DNA of 64,000 nucleotides from Magicicada septendecula (Eukaryota > Arthropoda > Insecta > Hemiptera > Cicadidae): positions 149,767,574 to 149,831,573 of the forward strand of contig CM068369.1 of NCBI GenBank assembly GCA_034769895.1, given 5' to 3'. The notes under the pieces were generated by a model, which saw only the letters and a list, made by a program, of their open reading frames with translations, had not been told where the DNA came from and searched no databases. Numbering within the stretch: position 1 is the stretch's first letter; each line of letters opens with the position of its first letter. Below are positions 48,947-60,059 of the stretch, piece by piece. The position numbers were made by a program, and so were the translations under genes.

Positions 48947-50377
48947 ATGCGTGTACCACGACTTACAAATATAGAACGTTGTCGGCTACGTCGATTGCAA
49001 CAAAAGGAATTGAAAAGAAGACGCCAGAATTCGAATTTGGATGGTGGAAGTGGAGCGCCCAATACAAGTAGCGAGTGCGTACAACGTTTGGAGCATCCTA
49101 GCACTTTGTCATCGTGTCGAATGGATTTGAAAAGTAGTCCAATAGACGTAGAGAGCAACGACGATTCCATTGATATGCAGGATGACAATACTGAGACTCG
49201 TACGGACGGTAACATCGGTCCGTCAATGGCGCGTTCAGACCTTTCGCTCGATTTGACAAATAAGTATGCTGCATGCGATCGCCACTTTGTGAAAATGTTC
49301 TTTGACAATGAATTTGGCCTTGGTTGTGATGTTTGTAATCGACTTTGGTTCAAGAAGGATCTTAAGCTCGTTAAAGTTAAACACTGTAACATTTTGCGCA
49401 GCGAGTTCCCCGACCAAGTAGTGGAGGCTATGGTAGCATGTGTAAATTGCCGTCGATGCTTGGATACTAATAAAATCCCATCCATGAGTGTGTCTAACGG
49501 TTTCAAATATCCTGATCGGCCTAAAACTTTGCCAGTGTTGAGTCCGGTAGAGGAACGTTTGATATCACCTAGGCTGCCTTTCATGCAAATTCGCCGACTT
49601 CGACACGAGGGCAGTTATGGCATCATTGGTCAAGTAATAAATGTTCTAGTTGATGTGAACAATATGGTGAAACAGTTGCCTCGACAGTTGGATGACGATT
49701 ATGCGACAAATGTTAACATCAAGAGGAAATTAATGCACAAATCGTCATATTTGAGCGGGTATGTTCGGAAATCCAATGTAATGCAATTGCTGCAGTACTT
49801 GGTGAAACAGCCGTTGTACCGTATGTATGGAATTACCATCGATGGAACTTTGTTGGACAATATATGTGTCGACAGAATTGACGATGATGGGGATTGTGTA
49901 GAAGAGGGACCAGTGTTAGACTCGGATTGCATTGTGGCCAGGCAACATACACTTGTGTGGAACGAGAACTGTCTTGATATAGCGCCCGGCCAACACAGTA
50001 TGCCGTTGAATATTGTGTACGATACACACGCCGAGGAATTGTCGTTCCCAAATATTTACTTGGGTATAGATCGTCGCTACAAAGATGGTGTAAGAGTGAC
50101 TCCTTATATGATGGCCACGAGTGAAATTAGACGTAAAGATCGGCGAGGTGTGACCTCACAACACATCTTGTATATGGCTATGAAAATCTTGAGAATGAGA
50201 GTCGTCGAGGGAATGTTTCATACTTTCAAAACGTCCAGCACAGTTAATGTGACTCGTGCTATGTTAAATGATAAGGAGTTCATACGTGATTGCATGGAAA
50301 AAATTTGTCATTTCTTAAATCCATTCCAAATTCGATGCAGTATTGGCAGGATCGTAAGCGTGACTTGTTTGCAATGA
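48947..50377 (+). CDS. Helentron transposase, N-terminal zinc-finger region (frameshifted)
   Basis: The ATG frame of 476 codons starts with a basic segment (RCRLRRLQQKELKRRRQN). Cysteine pairs CDVC at 127-130 and CVNCRRC at 165-171 suggest a zinc-binding unit. The conserved PRLPFMQIRRLR and GQVINVLVDV regions common to Helitron/Helentron proteins follow. The true frame is left near 50,295-50,301, in an A-run: from there family-like sequence (FLKSIPN..., DLFAMMRQLGKPTVFLTLSA) continues in the next frame (50,290-50,514) up to another break at about 50,510. The last 25 or so codons of this ORF are therefore out-of-frame. In the family this region precedes the Rep domain and probably binds the element ends. 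Confidence 0.85.
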   Translation: MRVPRLTNIERCRLRRLQQKELKRRRQNSNLDGGSGAPNTSSECVQRLEHPSTLSSCRMDLKSSPIDVESNDDSIDMQDDNTETRTDGNIGPSMARSDLSLDLTNKYAACDRHFVKMFFDNEFGLGCDVCNRLWFKKDLKLVKVKHCNILRSEFPDQVVEAMVACVNCRRCLDTNKIPSMSVSNGFKYPDRPKTLPVLSPVEERLISPRLPFMQIRRLRHEGSYGIIGQVINVLVDVNNMVKQLPRQLDDDYATNVNIKRKLMHKSSYLSGYVRKSNVMQLLQYLVKQPLYRMYGITIDGTLLDNICVDRIDDDGDCVEEGPVLDSDCIVARQHTLVWNENCLDIAPGQHSMPLNIVYDTHAEELSFPNIYLGIDRRYKDGVRVTPYMMATSEIRRKDRRGVTSQHILYMAMKILRMRVVEGMFHTFKTSSTVNVTRAMLNDKEFIRDCMEKICHFLNPFQIRCSIGRIVSVTCLQ

Positions 50378-50514
50378 TGCGCCAGCTTGGGAAGCCTACT
50401 GTGTTTCTTACGTTGAGTGCAAATGAAATTCGTTGGCCAGGTTTGCTGTCGGTGTTGCATCGCCTAAGTGATTCGTATAAAGATGTGCAAAATGTTGAGT
50501 ATGTTGTGCAGTAA

Positions 50515-52999
50515 GACAAAGGCGAATCCATTTGGTGATCGGTATCGAGTCGTTGATTACTTTAAGCGCATCGAGTTCCAGCATCGAGGCAGTCCACATG
50601 CGCATATACTCTTGTGGTTGAACAATGATCCTAAAGAATCAATCAGTGAAGATATGCCACGTACAATTGAGTTGATGAATACATTGGCGAGCGTATCTAG
50701 GGGAGATTTGCCTGCAGAGATGTACTCCAATCAAACGCACCAGCATGCGTTTACTTGTACCAAGCGTGGAGAATCAACGTGTCGCTTTGGAATCCCGTAT
50801 TGGCCAATGCGAAAGGCAATGGTACTGTTGCCGCTCGCTAAAGGTGATCCGAGAAAAGCTACCATGCAGAAATCAGCTGAGCGTTTAAAAACAATACTGG
50901 AGCAGAAAGTGTATGACAGTGTTGAAGTATTTCTTGTAGACAACCATTTGACAGAGCGCAGATACCTCGATACAATTCGAGCTTCACTGCGACGGCCGAC
51001 GACGTTGTTCAAACGTAATATGTCTGAAATCTACACCAATACTTTCAATCCGTGGTTAGACAGAGTGTTGGGCTCAAATAGTGACTTGCAATTTATACTG
51101 GACGAATATAGTTGTGCGACATATGTTGTAGAATATGTTAACAAGGCGAATCGTGGAATAAGTCATTTGCAACGAGAACTCATAAAATTACAAGAAGAGA
51201 ATCCGGAGTTAGACTTCACCGAGTTAGTACGCACGATTGGAGTGAAAGTTCTTAATTCGGTCGAAATGTCGGCACAGGAGGCGGCCTGGTATTTGCTTCG
51301 ACAATCGATGAGCCATTGTAGTCGTCAAGTTGTGTATATTCCAACGGTGTGGCCACAAGAACGACAACGATCAAGGAAATTGAAACGTCAAATGGACTTG
51401 GAAAATTTGGCTGATGATAGTACGGATGTGTGGACCAAAACTAAAATCGAACGTTATGAGGAACTCGATGAATCGTTAAAAGATCTATGCCTCGCTGATT
51501 TCATAGCTTGGTATTCTGGAAAGAAGTCAGTACAACAGCAGCCAGACGAATGTGACGATCCAAACGCCGATCAGAATGATGAGTTTCGATTTATCAATAA
51601 GAAGCGGTCAGTTCCATGTGTTATACGTTACAGACAATATGATATAAGTGATGTGGTCAATTACAAACGGGAAATGGTTACGCTATACTATCCGTTTCGA
51701 AATGAGACAGTTGATATACTCGATCGTAATAGGTTTGTCGAGATCTATGACACCAACAAATCCGCAATTCTTACTAAACGTCGTGAATATGAGTTCAACA
51801 TAAATATTGAAGAAGTGATGCGAGAAATTCACGAATTATATATTCATAACGATATAGACGAAAATGCGACAAATGAGGAGCAAAAAAATCGAGAAAACTT
51901 TGTGAGTAGCATGTTGAATGATGGCAACCAAGAGAATAACGATGACATCGATGCAGCACAGGTTTCGTCTGTGGGCATATCTGCTGTACGAAAACGATCG
52001 AATGTGCTTTCAAAAGAAGACTACTGCAAACTGTTACGCATTACTAATAAACGCCAGCGAGAATTCATATTGGAAATTATACATGGGATCCATATATTCG
52101 GTTCGCCGCCAATCCAAGTGTATTTCACTGGGCCAGCCGGTAGTGGCCAAACTAATGTGTTACGTGTAGCCATGGAGACCTATAATCGATACACTCAACA
52201 ACACACTACACGACTAGATGCTTACATTGCTTGTGCGTCGACTGGAAAGGCCGCTGTAAATTTGCAGGGTACGACCGTTCACTCTGCGTTTCGTATAAGT
52301 CTAATGCGAACATCAACTTCATTGCCCCATGAAGCTTTGCAGTGTTTCCGAACTGCCTTCGTTGGAGTAAAATGTGTAATAGTTGACGAAATAAGTATGA
52401 TTGGGTCCGATGTTTTCAATAAAATCAACTCTAGACTGAATGAAATTACGGGCGTATATGATCGACCATTTGGCGGCATGGATATCATTCTGACTGGAGA
52501 TTTTCGGCAATTACCGCCTGTAAATCCTACCCCCGTTTATAAATCACCACGAAACAACTTGGGTGGGTGCGTATTGTGGCAATCAGTTGATTTCTATCCG
52601 CTCACTCAGGTTATGCGACAAAGCGACCTCTTATTCTCTAAAATTTTGACGAAGATTGGTGATGGAAAACGTTTAGACTCTGAAGAAATGGCAGCGATCG
52701 AGTCTCGTTTGAGAAAAGTTGAATGGTGTAGGGAACACGAACCAAATGCAATACGTCTCTTCCGTAGAATTCTTGATGTGGATGCTTACAACCGACTTGC
52801 AATATCAGACAGAATTTGTAGCAGTGCCTCCGATTTGATCGCTGGCTACAATAACAGCACTCAACTTGGCACTGCACGAGTCAAATTACACAAGCGCAGT
52901 GTGATGGAAACTGGCGGTTTGCCGTATCTGCTTAATTTACAGAGTGGTATGCCTTATATGATTACAACTAACATTGATGTGAAGAAGCAACACAAATAA
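50515..52999 (+). CDS. Helentron Rep nuclease and partial PIF1-type helicase
   Basis: An open frame runs from a break near 50,510 to 52,999. Counting from 50,468, the HUH metal motif is HAH at 44-46 (in FQHRGSPHAHILLW). The two catalytic tyrosines are Y219 and Y223 (YVVEYVNK), matching the YxxxYxxK pattern of rolling-circle transposases. A C-terminal helicase begins near residue 530: Walker A reads GPAGSGQT with Gln561 (codon 52,148-52,150) where Lys is expected, then VDEIS (Walker B) and GDFRQLPP. From 52,981 the last six or so codons are unrelated, so helicase motifs beyond that are lost. Rep would cut and join element DNA and the helicase unwind it. The sequence before the HUH motif lacks part of the Rep domain, consistent with a deletion at the second break. 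Confidence 0.9.
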
Positions 53000-54704
53000 A
53001 TTTTATGGTATTAAGTAATCTTCCCAAATGTCTGTTTTTAGCTTACTACTGCCATTTTAATCATCCCTTAGTTGAGATTTAATTAAGCCTCAAAAATAAT
53101 TATTCTATAAGGTGATAAAATATAAAATTGATAGTTAATCAAACATTATTATTGAAACCATATCTGCCAACGTTCAAATTTGTAAAGAAATCAAGTAAAT
53201 TTAAAAGCAACGGGAAAATACAATCGAAGAATTACACGACGTCTGAAAACTTTGTGTAAAATAGCCTCTAAGAAGCAATGGAAAACCTAACAGAATATTA
53301 TGGAAATAATCTGCACAAAAAGCTGCAAATAAGACATATCTGAGCCTGAAAACCTCGAAAAATATAATATTGTAGGAAAAACTACGCTACAGAATAATCG
53401 AAATATAGTCCAAATAACAGAACCTAGATAACACTAGATATTTAATTTTAATATTAGGCAATTAACGTTGCTGAAAAATATTCAAGACAACATGACATGA
53501 AATAATAATACCGCCATAAATGTATCGCCAGACATTAATCAAATTAGGTATTAAGGTGAGAAACGTAAAAACAAGGAAGCGTAAAATTTTAGATTAAAAT
53601 GGCCACTACTGTCAAAAAGAAGTGAAATTAAAAACAAAATCTATTTTCCTCGTGCACGTAATTCGTAATCAAAATCACTTACATCACTAATGAGTTTCAA
53701 ACGACTTGTTTCTTAGAAACATATTACTTACTGCAACAATATTTTGGTTATTTAAAATACAATTACGTAAATTATAACACATAATTGAGGCTTGTTTTTG
53801 CAGTTTTTATCCAAAGAAATATAAATGTAACATGCACGTTTACAACGGTATCCAAGTCACTTGTACGATTAGACTAACTAACGTTTTTCAATTCGCCTTG
53901 TGACTTCTTTTTTATATTGATTACGCGTTCCAAAGCACCTGCTTCATCATCAGATCTTTAAATATCTCTCGCAGTAGGTCGTCCTTGGTTAAAAATCACA
54001 CACGTTGTAACATAACAAGATTGTGCCCTGGACTAATATAATTTAATCATCAAAATTCGTTGTGAATTATGCTTAAACGCAATCTTTCTTATAAATAAAA
54101 TACAAAGAAGTATACAATTAAGTTAACAAATAGAGAAGTGAATATAAAATATAACTATTTAAAAATAAATAATAATGTCAAGGAGTAAAAGGTAGTAAAA
54201 AACTAAAGGGAAAGATTATAGTAAGTACATACAATGGAAATAGGAAATGAAAACTTATTAATTAATTAGTTTAATGACAATGACAAGACTATCAGACGAC
54301 ATGATTATGACTACTACACCCAGGAGGGAAGAGCGAATGATAATACAAATGTAAATAGTTGTTAATAAATAGAAATATAGTGTATAAATGTTAACAAGCT
54401 AGGAAGTAAGTAAAAACACGTTTGTTATTGTATAAGCCTAATAAACTATAGAGAGGTCTGCGAACCTCAAGCGGTTATTTTGTGTAACTGCACTATGAAC
54501 TGTAAGTGATATTAAAAAACAATTAAAATAATATTAAAGAATAATCACAAACTACCTAACGTAAGAAAGTGGAAATAACGAAAATAACGGTGATTAACGT
54601 TAAAAAATAGTGTATAGTGAAAGTGCATAGGAAACAAACCTGGTTATAATATAAACAGTGACTAAAACATATAATTTATATAAAACAACTATATAGCTAA
54701 TGTA
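52982..54704. other. AT-rich unassigned sequence
   Basis: No gene. A hammerhead-like repeat lies at 53,918-53,956. The rest has no recognised feature. Confidence 0.5.
53918..53956 (-). ncRNA. Degenerate hammerhead-like motif, copy 2
   Basis: Minus strand: AGAT, CTGATGA (intact core), TGAAGCAGGTGCTTT (stem II), GGAA (expected GAAA), CGCGTA, ATC. Only a three-base stem I (GAT/ATC) forms. Related to the motif at 47,270 in and around the core; each copy has lost a different core base. Confidence 0.45.
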
Positions 54705-55167
54705 AATATCGGTATGGAGAACCATACATGACTTCCATGTTCTAAGAATTATATTTAAAATCATTTTCGAAATGAAATATTTCCATAGAAACTATGTCTT
54801 TCTACTTATTGCTTCAGCATTAACCACAGTACTGTGGTCACTAACGTATACCACCTCACGTTTTCGCACTCGATTTTCACCGATGATGGCAGTCGATGGC
54901 ACTGCCGAAAAGTCTGGTTTTGCAGAAAACATTGGACTACGGTCAAACATCCCGGGAAGCAATTTTAACAAAAAACTACTTCTTTGTTGCCGATAACGTA
55001 GTACACATATAAAAAATTCTCCCCTCCACCTTCAACTATAATTTTTAATAATAGAAAATTACCCCCACCCCGTTCACTTAACTTCTTCATTTATAGATAT
55101 TTTTTATCTACGTTTCTACAGTGGATTACTATGAGCTTCTTATCAGGATACTTTATTTATAAAAATT

Positions 55168-57131
55168 AAGTACTTTACTCTTGTTAAATCATAAAATGTT
55201 TCAGGTAAACTACCCCTTTCTCTTAACCGATCTTCTCCAAAATCAACAGACCTTCCGTCCTCTACAATTCAGCGAAGCATGCAAAAAAATATTTGATTCT
55301 GTTTGAATGTGCGGCAGTTATCGTTCGTCATGGAAACATTTCTCTTGTTACAACACAAAATGTTGCAGGTAAACTACCCCTTTCCCTTAACCGATCTTCA
55401 CCAAAATCAATAGACCTTGAGCTCTCTGCAACTCAGGGGGTGCAAAAAATTATTTGATTCTCATTGAATTTTCGGCAGTTATCGTTCGTCATAAAAAAAT
55501 TACCCTTTTTAAAACATAAAACATTGCTGATAAACTACCCCTTCCCTTAACCAATCTTCAACAAAATCAACAGACCTTGAGGTCTCTTTAGTTCAAAAAG
55601 GTATGCAAAAACCTAGTTGATTCTGTTTGAATTTACGGCAGTTATCGTTCGTCATATAAAAAATTACCCTTGTTAAAACATAAAATGTTGCTGGTAAGCT
55701 ACCCCTTTCCCTTAACCGATCTTCACCAACACTAATACGTATTGAGAACTCTACAATACAGGGCTGTATGCAAAACATCATTTGATTCTGCTTGAATTTG
55801 CTGCTGTTATCGTTTACTATAGAAAAAAATTACACTTGATAAAAAACTGTTGCAGGTAAACTACCCCTTCCCCTTAACCGATCTTCACCAAAAACGACAG
55901 ATCTTAGGTAGTCTACAATTCAGGCCTGTATGCAAACAATTATTTGATTCTGTTTGAATTTGCGGCTGTTATCGTTTGCCATAGAAAACACCCTTGATAA
56001 AACATAAAACGTTGCTGGTAAACTACCCTATTCCATTAACCGATCTTCACCAAAAACAATAGGTCTTGAGAACTCTACAATTCAGGGCTGTATGCAAAAC
56101 ATTAGTTGATTCTCTTTGAATTTACGGCAGTTATCGTTCGTCATAGAAAAAATACCCTTGTTAAAACATAAAACGTTGCCGGTAAACTACCCCTTTCCCT
56201 TAACCGATCTTCAACAAAATCAACAGACCTTGAGTTCTGTATAATTCAAAAAGGTATGCAGAAGAGTAGTTGATTCTGTTTTAATGTACGGCAGTTATCG
56301 TTCGTCAAAAAAAAAATTACCCTTGATAAAACATAAAATGTTGCTGGTAAACAACCCTATTCCCTCAACCGATCTTCACCAAAACCAACAGGTATTGAGA
56401 ACTCTGCATTTCAGGGCTGTATGCAAAATATTATATGATTCTGTTTGAATTTGCGGCTGTTATCGTTTGCCATATAAAATACCCTTGACAAAACAAAAAA
56501 GTGTCTGGTAAACTACCCCTTTCCCTTAACCGATCTTCACCAAAAACTATGTGTCTTTAGTACTCAACAAAACAGGGCTGTATGCAAAAATGTATTTGAT
56601 TCTGTTTGAATTTGCGGCTCTTATCGTTTGCCATAGAAAATACCCTTTTAAAACATAAAACGTTGCTGGTAAACTACCCCTTTCCCTTAACCGATCTTCA
56701 CCAACACCAATAGGTACTGAGAAATCTACAATACAGGGCTGTATGCAAAACATCATTTGATTCTGTTTCAATTTGCGGCTGTTATCGTTTACCATAGAAA
56801 AAAATTACCCTTGATAAAAAACCGTTGCTGGTAAACTACCCCTTCCCCTTTACCGATCTTCACCAAAACCAAAAGGTCTTGAGAACTCTACAATTCAGGG
56901 CTGTATGCGAAACATTATTTGATTCTGTTTGAATTTGCGGCTGTTATCGTTTGCCAAACAAACAAAATTACCCTTGATAAAAAAAAACCGTTGCCGGTAA
57001 ACTACCCCTTTCCCTTAACCGATCTTCACCACAAACAATAGATCGCGAGTACTCTACATATCAGGGCTGTATGCAAAAAATTATTTGATTCTGTTTGAAT
57101 TTGCGGCTGTTATCGTTTGCCATAGAAAAAA
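55168..57131 (+). repeat. Tandem array of the ~163-bp repeat, about 12 units
   Basis: Same ordered motifs and spacing as at 2,875-5,140. Confidence 0.9.
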
Positions 57132-57135
57132 TCTA

Positions 57136-57137
57136 CA

Positions 57138-57178
<41 letters not shown>

Positions 57179-57190
57179 ACACACAGACAC
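57136..57190. repeat. (CA)n tract at the end of the array
   Basis: CA repeats with two GA interruptions, followed by CTTTTCGAAAAACG as at 5,187. Confidence 0.95.
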
Positions 57191-57200
57191 TTTTCGAAAA

Positions 57201-58998
57201 ACGACTTTTTTCATGTTTTGAGTGTAGTACAATCAGAATCTGCAATAATCTCGAACACGATTTTTTTTGCCATCACCATACTTCCATTTCCTTAAGGAAC
57301 ATGGAAATAATAAAATTAAACAAGGTGTACAATAATTAAAACTGGCAGAATATATCCCTAGAAACTAATTATGTGCATCAGGGATGAGTAAAAATAAGAT
57401 TCTAATGAATCATGTTAATTATAGGGTATAAAAACAAAACTGTGCCCCATAAAACATGCCGTGGAGGCACTAAGTGAATCTAGAGATTTAAAGGAATCTT
57501 ATTGTTGTTGAATTTGGAAAATAAGCCAGAACAGATATAATTCGAGGCTGGACATTTATACTAAAATATAATGTTACACAGTAAATTAATGAAGGAAAAC
57601 TCCGGAAATAATGAGAAGTATAATGGCTTAATATAATACACGGAAAACTGAAGGCCAGATGAATTCTAACAAGAAAATAATCTGTAAACTAAACTACAAT
57701 TTGGTGAGATTGTTCTATTATGCTAAGACATACATTTGTTCAATCATTATTCAATTTAAAGCACTAGAACAGTGAAATGATATAACAAAAACACTATAAA
57801 CATTATGATTATTAATTTTATTTTCTCATTGTAATTTTTTTCATTAGTTGTTCAGATTTGATTAAGTTGTTTCTTTTGTATAATCCAAAGAACCCATGAT
57901 CCAACACACATACACGACATCACATTACTGAAACCGATTTATAATTATTATAATTTCTATCAGATGTATGACTTTGACTGTACATCGACTCTAGTTTTTT
58001 ATTAACCCTGTGTCAGGACTTGCCGGCATATTTGAAAAATCGCGCCGAGGCATCGTAGGCAGTTGTTGTTGGCGCCAATGACGGTTTGATAATTGAGCGC
58101 CGATACAATAAAGCAGGCCGGTCGATCAGCTGATAGACAGCCTGCACCACGTTAATTCGAAGCCTTGTGGCCCGATGCAAAACGTGAATCGTCCTCATTT
58201 CCAGTTTCACTCTCCTAGGTTACTGGTGTCTGACGGCTTGGAAGGAATTTCTACTACTGCTATATTCTTTTGAAAACTATGTGTGACTGATCAGAAAGTG
58301 TCGCAGGTAAAGATCATTATTTATTCTTTGTCAATTGATTAAGGGTTTATGCGTTAAATTAATAAAAGAGAATTTTTTATGTTAATTATTAGTTGTGTGA
58401 GGACGAGTATATGTGTGTGGATCCCGCAGGTTACTTCTGGTATATATATATGTATGCGAGCACGTGGTGATTTTTTTTAAACTGAGTTATTTATGAAACT
58501 TAAATGTAAAGATAATATTGGATAAACGTAACACTAAAAGTGAAAGTAGTTGTAATGGCAATTTGAATTAAAGATTTTGAACATTGTGCATGTGAAAGAA
58601 AATGTAAATGTGAACTTTCAAACTCGCTAATTGTATGAAACAGTGTTGCTGGTACACAATATCGGGGTGTATAAAAGTGTGACAGTGTGTGTGGTCTCGG
58701 TGAGAGATAATCGCGATAGTTATATGTTATGACGGCTACTGTACACTAAAACGTTACAGGGTCCTCGATCAGCCGAGAGAAAAAGGAAAAGCTGAGATGG
58801 TGACCTGATCATCTGTCACCATCGGCAGAGATGTCGACTGGAAGCTCCCCAACGCCGTCAGACACACACACACACACACACATGCTCCAAGACATCAGGA
58901 GGACAGTCGCCTCTAAGGAGAATGAGCACTCCAGCTCACCTACACAGGAGGTAACGGCAACCAGCTTAAAGTACAGGTGGGACGTTTCCATTTATAAA
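57201..58998. other. Unassigned sequence, GC-richer from 58,010 on
   Basis: 57,201-58,000 is AT-rich and featureless. 58,010-58,250 and 58,680-58,990 are of more balanced composition. A 63-codon frame at 58,831-59,022 includes a (CA)n-encoded His/Thr run. No domain is recognised; a host promoter or exon cannot be excluded. Confidence 0.35.
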
Positions 58999-59153
58999 AA
59001 AATATTCAGGGAGTATTCTTGATACTCCCGTCGGATCTTTATTTCGTGAATGCGAAATTACATACGTTACTCTCGTTATTGGGAGATTCTTTTGTTTTGT
59101 TTGTCAGAAATAAAGTTGAAATGAAAGAATGAAAATTACGCTATACATAAGAT

Positions 59154-60026
59154 TTATTCATCGAAATCATTAGTACAAATGGGTAACCTATGAACAATTG
59201 GTCGATGGTAACTAAAATATGAAACGTAGGGCATAATCGTCGGACTAAGTTGACGTACAAACGTTAAGTCGATTGTGGTGTTTCCAAGTGTAGTCGGAGA
59301 GGTTTGTACAAGTTGTAGATTGTATTCTTGTTGCATATATGGAACCAGCCAATCATTTCTCGGATCGTTGGGTTCGACATTGAAATCACCAGTAAGAAAT
59401 ATTGGCGTTGTAATGTCGGGCTCAATTTCCTCAATGACCTTAGAAATTGAGCGCCAAAATCTACAAAGACTTCGAAAGAGGAGAAGTTTAATGTATTTTG
59501 TTTCTGCATTTGGATGAATATACAATGAGGCAGCAATGAATCTGAAAGAATTATTGACTGTGATTTGTGCCAATGCAATATCGCCTGTGCCAGGTTCCAC
59601 GTATACACCAAGTCGTTGGGTTATATTGTTTGGTATATTGAAAGGCATAGCACATAGCTTGTTGCTACAACGTTGATAAATTGCAACACCGCCAGCCTTT
59701 CTCTTTTGTTGTCGTTGTTGTTGTTCAGTGGGGTTATTATCCATGGCTTCGTGTTCATATGAGATGAGATTATAATTTTCAAGCTGCACAGACTCGTCAT
59801 TTGTAATCCATGTTTCTGAAACCATAAGAAAATCAGCTCTCGTTAAGACAGGATCCGTTTCAATGTCAAGTTTGTGTGCAACGAGACTTTGCGCATTCAT
59901 TCCAACGAAGAATATTACAATCGTGTCGTCTTCAATCAAACTGTCGGAGCAATTCATAAACAGTCCAACACATTTGGTAAGTGTATTAAGTGGATGGCTC
60001 TCGAGTCGCAGATATTCATTTCGCAT
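59154..60026 (-). CDS. AP-endonuclease-like (EEP) domain of Helentron transposase (290 aa)
   Basis: Endonuclease/exonuclease/phosphatase fold motifs appear in order: NAQSL at 44-48, SETW at 70-73, a central Y169 region, GDFNVEPND at 213-221, TTIDLTF at 250-256 and SYHRPI at 272-277. The last motif normally reads SDHxP, so the Asp is replaced by Tyr. The frame is the same as that of the helicase upstream and is separated from it by one TAA at 60,060-60,062, so helicase and nuclease were one protein. A CR1-like endonuclease at the C-terminus is the defining feature of Helentrons. It may nick host DNA during insertion. The Asp loss makes the domain suspect. Confidence 0.9.
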   Translation of the reverse strand: MRNEYLRLESHPLNTLTKCVGLFMNCSDSLIEDDTIVIFFVGMNAQSLVAHKLDIETDPVLTRADFLMVSETWITNDESVQLENYNLISYEHEAMDNNPTEQQQRQQKRKAGGVAIYQRCSNKLCAMPFNIPNNITQRLGVYVEPGTGDIALAQITVNNSFRFIAASLYIHPNAETKYIKLLLFRSLCRFWRSISKVIEEIEPDITTPIFLTGDFNVEPNDPRNDWLVPYMQQEYNLQLVQTSPTTLGNTTIDLTFVRQLSPTIMPYVSYFSYHRPIVHRLPICTNDFDE

Positions 60027-60059
60027 TTCTCTAACAGTTGAGCTGTCGCAACCAAGTCT

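Larger units (their letters stand above)
48640..52981 (+). mobile_element. Helentron (Helitron-like) copy 1, 3'-truncated
   Basis: Contains, in order, a GC-rich promoter region, the zinc-finger N-terminal domain, the Rep (HUH) nuclease and about half of the PIF1-type helicase. It stops matching the family at 52,981, inside the helicase. The 5' border is not defined; 48,640 marks the start of the GC-rich region. The missing helicase end and endonuclease are of the kind present in the inverted copy at 58,999-61,613. Confidence 0.85.
54705..57200 (+). mobile_element. Minisatellite-bearing element, single forward copy
   Basis: Flank module A (54,705-55,010) with the palindrome at 54,823-54,838, a linker, twelve forward units of the 163-base repeat (55,168-57,131), and a CA tract (57,136-57,190). 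Same order as the left arm of the foldback at 2,414. A 74-codon frame at 54,772 corresponds to the one in the inverted copy at 7,470-7,766. Ends are set by where similarity to the other copies fades. Confidence 0.75.

Noticed and set aside
49275-49584. Minus-strand frames overlapping the Helentron gene
   Set aside because: They are antisense shadows of the conserved zinc-finger region.
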